Shown: piece after piece, positions 62,280 through 64,000 of the stretch
How positions within the stretch are numbered: position 1 is the first letter of the stretch
Layout of the letters: every line of letters begins with the position of its first letter
Origin: Streptomyces buecherae
GTDB taxonomy: Bacteria; Actinomycetota; Actinomycetes; Streptomycetales; Streptomycetaceae
NCBI RefSeq assembly: GCF_014295035.1
Contig: NZ_CP060404.1
Span: 4,996,501-5,060,500, forward strand
Reading direction: 5' to 3'
Length of the DNA: 64,000 nucleotides
The notes under the pieces: generated by a model
Seen by the model: the letters and a program-made list of their open reading frames with translations, nothing else
Databases searched by the model: none
What the model was told of the DNA's origin: nothing
Program-made: the position numbers and the translations under genes

Positions 62280-63641
62280 TCAGCGCGGTGCGGGCCCGCC
62301 GCGCCCCTCGCGGTTCCGGCGCGCGAGGACGAGGGCGCCGCCGAGGCCGGCCGCGGTCGCCAGGGTGACCCCGAAGGCGGTGGCCGCGCCGGTCAGCCCG
62401 ACGGCGTCGGTGAGGTACCCGGCGCCGACCGCGAGCACGCCGGCCGGGGCGTAACCGCCGACGCTGAACGCGGCGTTGGCCTCGGCGAGCCGGTGGGGCG
62501 GGACGCCGGAGGCGAGCAGGGACAGGCCGCCGAGCTGGCCCATGCCCTGGCCGGCCCCGGCGAGCACGGCGGCGGCGACCAGCGCCCAGACGGCCGAGGT
62601 GTGCACGGCGACGACCAGCGTCACCATGCCGAGCACGATGCTGACGGCCCCGCCGACCAGGATCGTGTGCCGGGAGCGCCGCTGGACCGCGAACTGCACG
62701 CACGTCGAGGCGAGGAACATCGAGAACGCCAGCGCGCCCGGCACGATCCGGCTGTCGCTGTCGAGCAGGCCGGTCAGGAGCGAGGGCCCGAGCGAGAGCA
62801 CGAACGACGTCGCCACGATGCCGGGCCCGAACACCGCGACACCCAGCGCGAGGTGCCACCCACTGCCCCGTGGCACCCCCGGCATCCGCACCGAGACAAC
62901 CCTGTCCCCGTCCCCGTCCCCGTCCCCGTCCCCGTCCCCACCCCCGGCCGGCTTCGCCGACGCGTGACGTACCGGTGCCGGCGCCGAAACCGGCACCGGC
63001 ATCCGCCAGACGACCAGCGCGGCCGTGCCGAGCAGCGCCGCCTCCACGACGAAGACGGTGACGGTCGGCGCGGGCAGCGTCTCGGACAGCACGCCCGACA
63101 GGAGGGGCCCCAGGCCGGCGCCGAAGACCATGGCGGATGAGGCCAGCAGGGCGCCGAGCCGGCGCCGGTCGGGGCCCGCCACGTCGGTGACGGCGGCCAT
63201 GCCCGCGGAGACGGCCGCCCCGACGGCCAGCCCCGTGAACAACCGCGCCACGATCAGCACCGCGACGTGGTGCGCGGTGGCGAACATGAGGCAGGCGGCC
63301 AGGGCGAGGCCAAGGGCGGGCAGCAGCACGGGCCGGCGGCCGAACCGGTCGGACAGCACGCCGCAGCAGAGCAGCGACGCGAGCAGGCCGACGATGTAGC
63401 TGGCGAAGACGACGGTCAACGTGGTGCCGGAGAAGCCGAGTTCGTCCTGCCACAGCACGTACAGCGGCGTCGCCGCGTTCGACAGCGCGAAGACCGCCGT
63501 GACGGGCCAGGCCGCCAGCCACACCCACCACAGCGGCACCGCCGCGCGCCCGCCCGCCGGCCCTCCCACGGCGTCGGTGCGGGGGAGCCCGCCGCCCCGC
63601 ACCGTCACCACCGCCCCCGCGGCCGTACGCCGTCCCGGCAT
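62280..63641 (-). CDS. MFS transporter
   Basis: A 453-residue membrane protein with twelve predicted helices. Motif A is CGVLSDRFGRRPVLLPAL; LWWVWLAAWPVTAVFALSNA begins helix 1. The central loop contains GDGDGDGDGDGD, encoded by a hexanucleotide array. Divergent from an ArsR-type regulator gene across 151 bp with CAGTACGA operator-like words, so it is probably repressed by that regulator. Substrate unknown; the pattern fits small-molecule exporters. Confidence 0.85.
   Translation of the reverse strand: MPGRRTAAGAVVTVRGGGLPRTDAVGGPAGGRAAVPLWWVWLAAWPVTAVFALSNAATPLYVLWQDELGFSGTTLTVVFASYIVGLLASLLCCGVLSDRFGRRPVLLPALGLALAACLMFATAHHVAVLIVARLFTGLAVGAAVSAGMAAVTDVAGPDRRRLGALLASSAMVFGAGLGPLLSGVLSETLPAPTVTVFVVEAALLGTAALVVWRMPVPVSAPAPVRHASAKPAGGGDGDGDGDGDGDRVVSVRMPGVPRGSGWHLALGVAVFGPGIVATSFVLSLGPSLLTGLLDSDSRIVPGALAFSMFLASTCVQFAVQRRSRHTILVGGAVSIVLGMVTLVVAVHTSAVWALVAAAVLAGAGQGMGQLGGLSLLASGVPPHRLAEANAAFSVGGYAPAGVLAVGAGYLTDAVGLTGAATAFGVTLATAAGLGGALVLARRNREGRGGPAPR
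62903..62942 (-). repeat. hexanucleotide array coding a Gly-Asp run
   Basis: Six consecutive CCGTCC/CGTCCC units (approximate limits) code for alternating Gly-Asp in the central cytoplasmic loop of the MFS protein. A multiple of three, so length change keeps the frame. Confidence 0.8.
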
Positions 63642-63689
63642 GCCCGCCCCTTCGCTGCCTCCAGTACGAGTTGAGTCGAACTTAGCATG

Positions 63690-63711
63690 CAGTACGATTA
63701 ATCTCGTACTG
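63690..63711. promoter_or_regulatory. operator-like inverted repeat between MFS and ArsR-type genes
   Basis: CAGTACGA (63690-63697) and TCGTACTG (63704-63711) form an 8-bp dyad with 6-base spacer TTAATC. A further CAGTACGA lies at 63662-63669. A likely binding site of the ArsR-type protein. Confidence 0.65.
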
Positions 63712-63792
63712 AGTCCGGCCGGTGCCGCGTCGGCGCGGTCCGTACGATCCGTACCGTCCGTACTGAGGCAATCGAGCGACGGGAGGCGGCCC

Positions 63793-64000
63793 ATGCCGTC
63801 GAGTACGCACACCGTTCCGGCCGCCCGGGTGCTGCCCGAGCCCGCCGACCTGCCCGCTCCGCTGCCGGAGCCGGCCCCGGCGGAACTGCGCCTGGAGACG
63901 GTCCTGGGCGCCCTGAGCGACCCGCTGCGCCTGTTCATCGTGCGCAAGCTGCTGCTGGAGTCGGAGCGGTTCGACCACCCCTGCTCCTGGCTGGGCATCG
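63793..64000 (+). CDS. ArsR-type HTH regulator, 3' end outside window
   Basis: The first 69 codons from ATG 63793, with GGGAGGCGG before it. After a Pro-rich lead (RVLPEPADLPAPLPEPAPAE), LRLETVLGALSDPLRLFIVR is the start of an ArsR/HxlR-like winged helix, and HPCSWLGI probably runs into the recognition helix. The gene is cut by the window edge. Divergent from the MFS exporter, which it likely controls. Confidence 0.75.
   Translation, partial: MPSSTHTVPAARVLPEPADLPAPLPEPAPAELRLETVLGALSDPLRLFIVRKLLLESERFDHPCSWLGI

Overview
This window is chromosomal DNA from a Streptomyces or a very close relative. The evidence is a very GC-rich sequence, many GTG starts, and a conserved streptomycete gene order: mshA, ybjN-like gene, gpmA, phoU / phoR-phoP, lipoprotein gene, carD, ispD-ispF, cysS-rlmB, doxX-like gene, sugar nucleotidyltransferase, msiK, tRNA-Thr. 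All functional calls come from reading the translated sequence and recalling families; no search was run.

Layout. 1-3 kb: a small accessory locus with two related hypothetical genes, a 34-residue mini-ORF that copies the 5' end of the next gene, a 17-bp hairpin, a radical SAM/SPASM enzyme and an aminoglycoside-phosphotransferase-like protein. 3-11 kb: housekeeping and regulatory genes (methyltransferase, mycothiol glycosyltransferase, AraC regulator, MFS exporter, phosphoglycerate mutase) and a cysteine-rich 51-residue peptide. 12-16 kb: the phosphate regulon controllers, with two 33-bp PHO boxes in the divergent phoU/phoR promoter region. 17-28 kb: carD, isoprenoid genes, cysS, rlmB, a large DoxX-type membrane protein, a nucleotidyltransferase whose reading frame is broken at a G7 tract, a 15-copy 10-bp minisatellite and the multi-sugar ABC ATPase gene msiK.

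29-39 kb: a decayed integrative and conjugative element (AICE, pSAM2-like) next to tRNA-Thr(TGT). It keeps a TraB/FtsK translocase, a KorSA-like GntR repressor, a Pif-like Nudix protein and an RsbW-like ATPase. The integrase and the DUF2637 spread gene are truncated and frameshifted, and no replication initiator or excisionase is visible. Tandem 13-mers of related sequence lie near both ends. The right half carries a visibly AT-richer cargo block with an HNH nuclease, a second zinc/HNH-like protein and a HEPN-type protein. This is the best candidate here for an undescribed (perhaps anti-phage) module.

39-64 kb: species-variable chromosomal genes. They include small hypotheticals, a beta-propeller/LysR divergent pair, a RidA-like protein, a TetR repressor with tandem palindromic operators beside a luciferase-like F420 enzyme, two overlapping crcB fluoride-channel genes, two tandem paralogous regulators with long low-complexity tails, an IclR regulator, an M24 peptidase, a quinone reductase, a pentapeptide-repeat protein, two MFS exporters, a Tat-exported M23 peptidase with two peptidoglycan-binding repeats, and a truncated ArsR-type regulator at the right edge.
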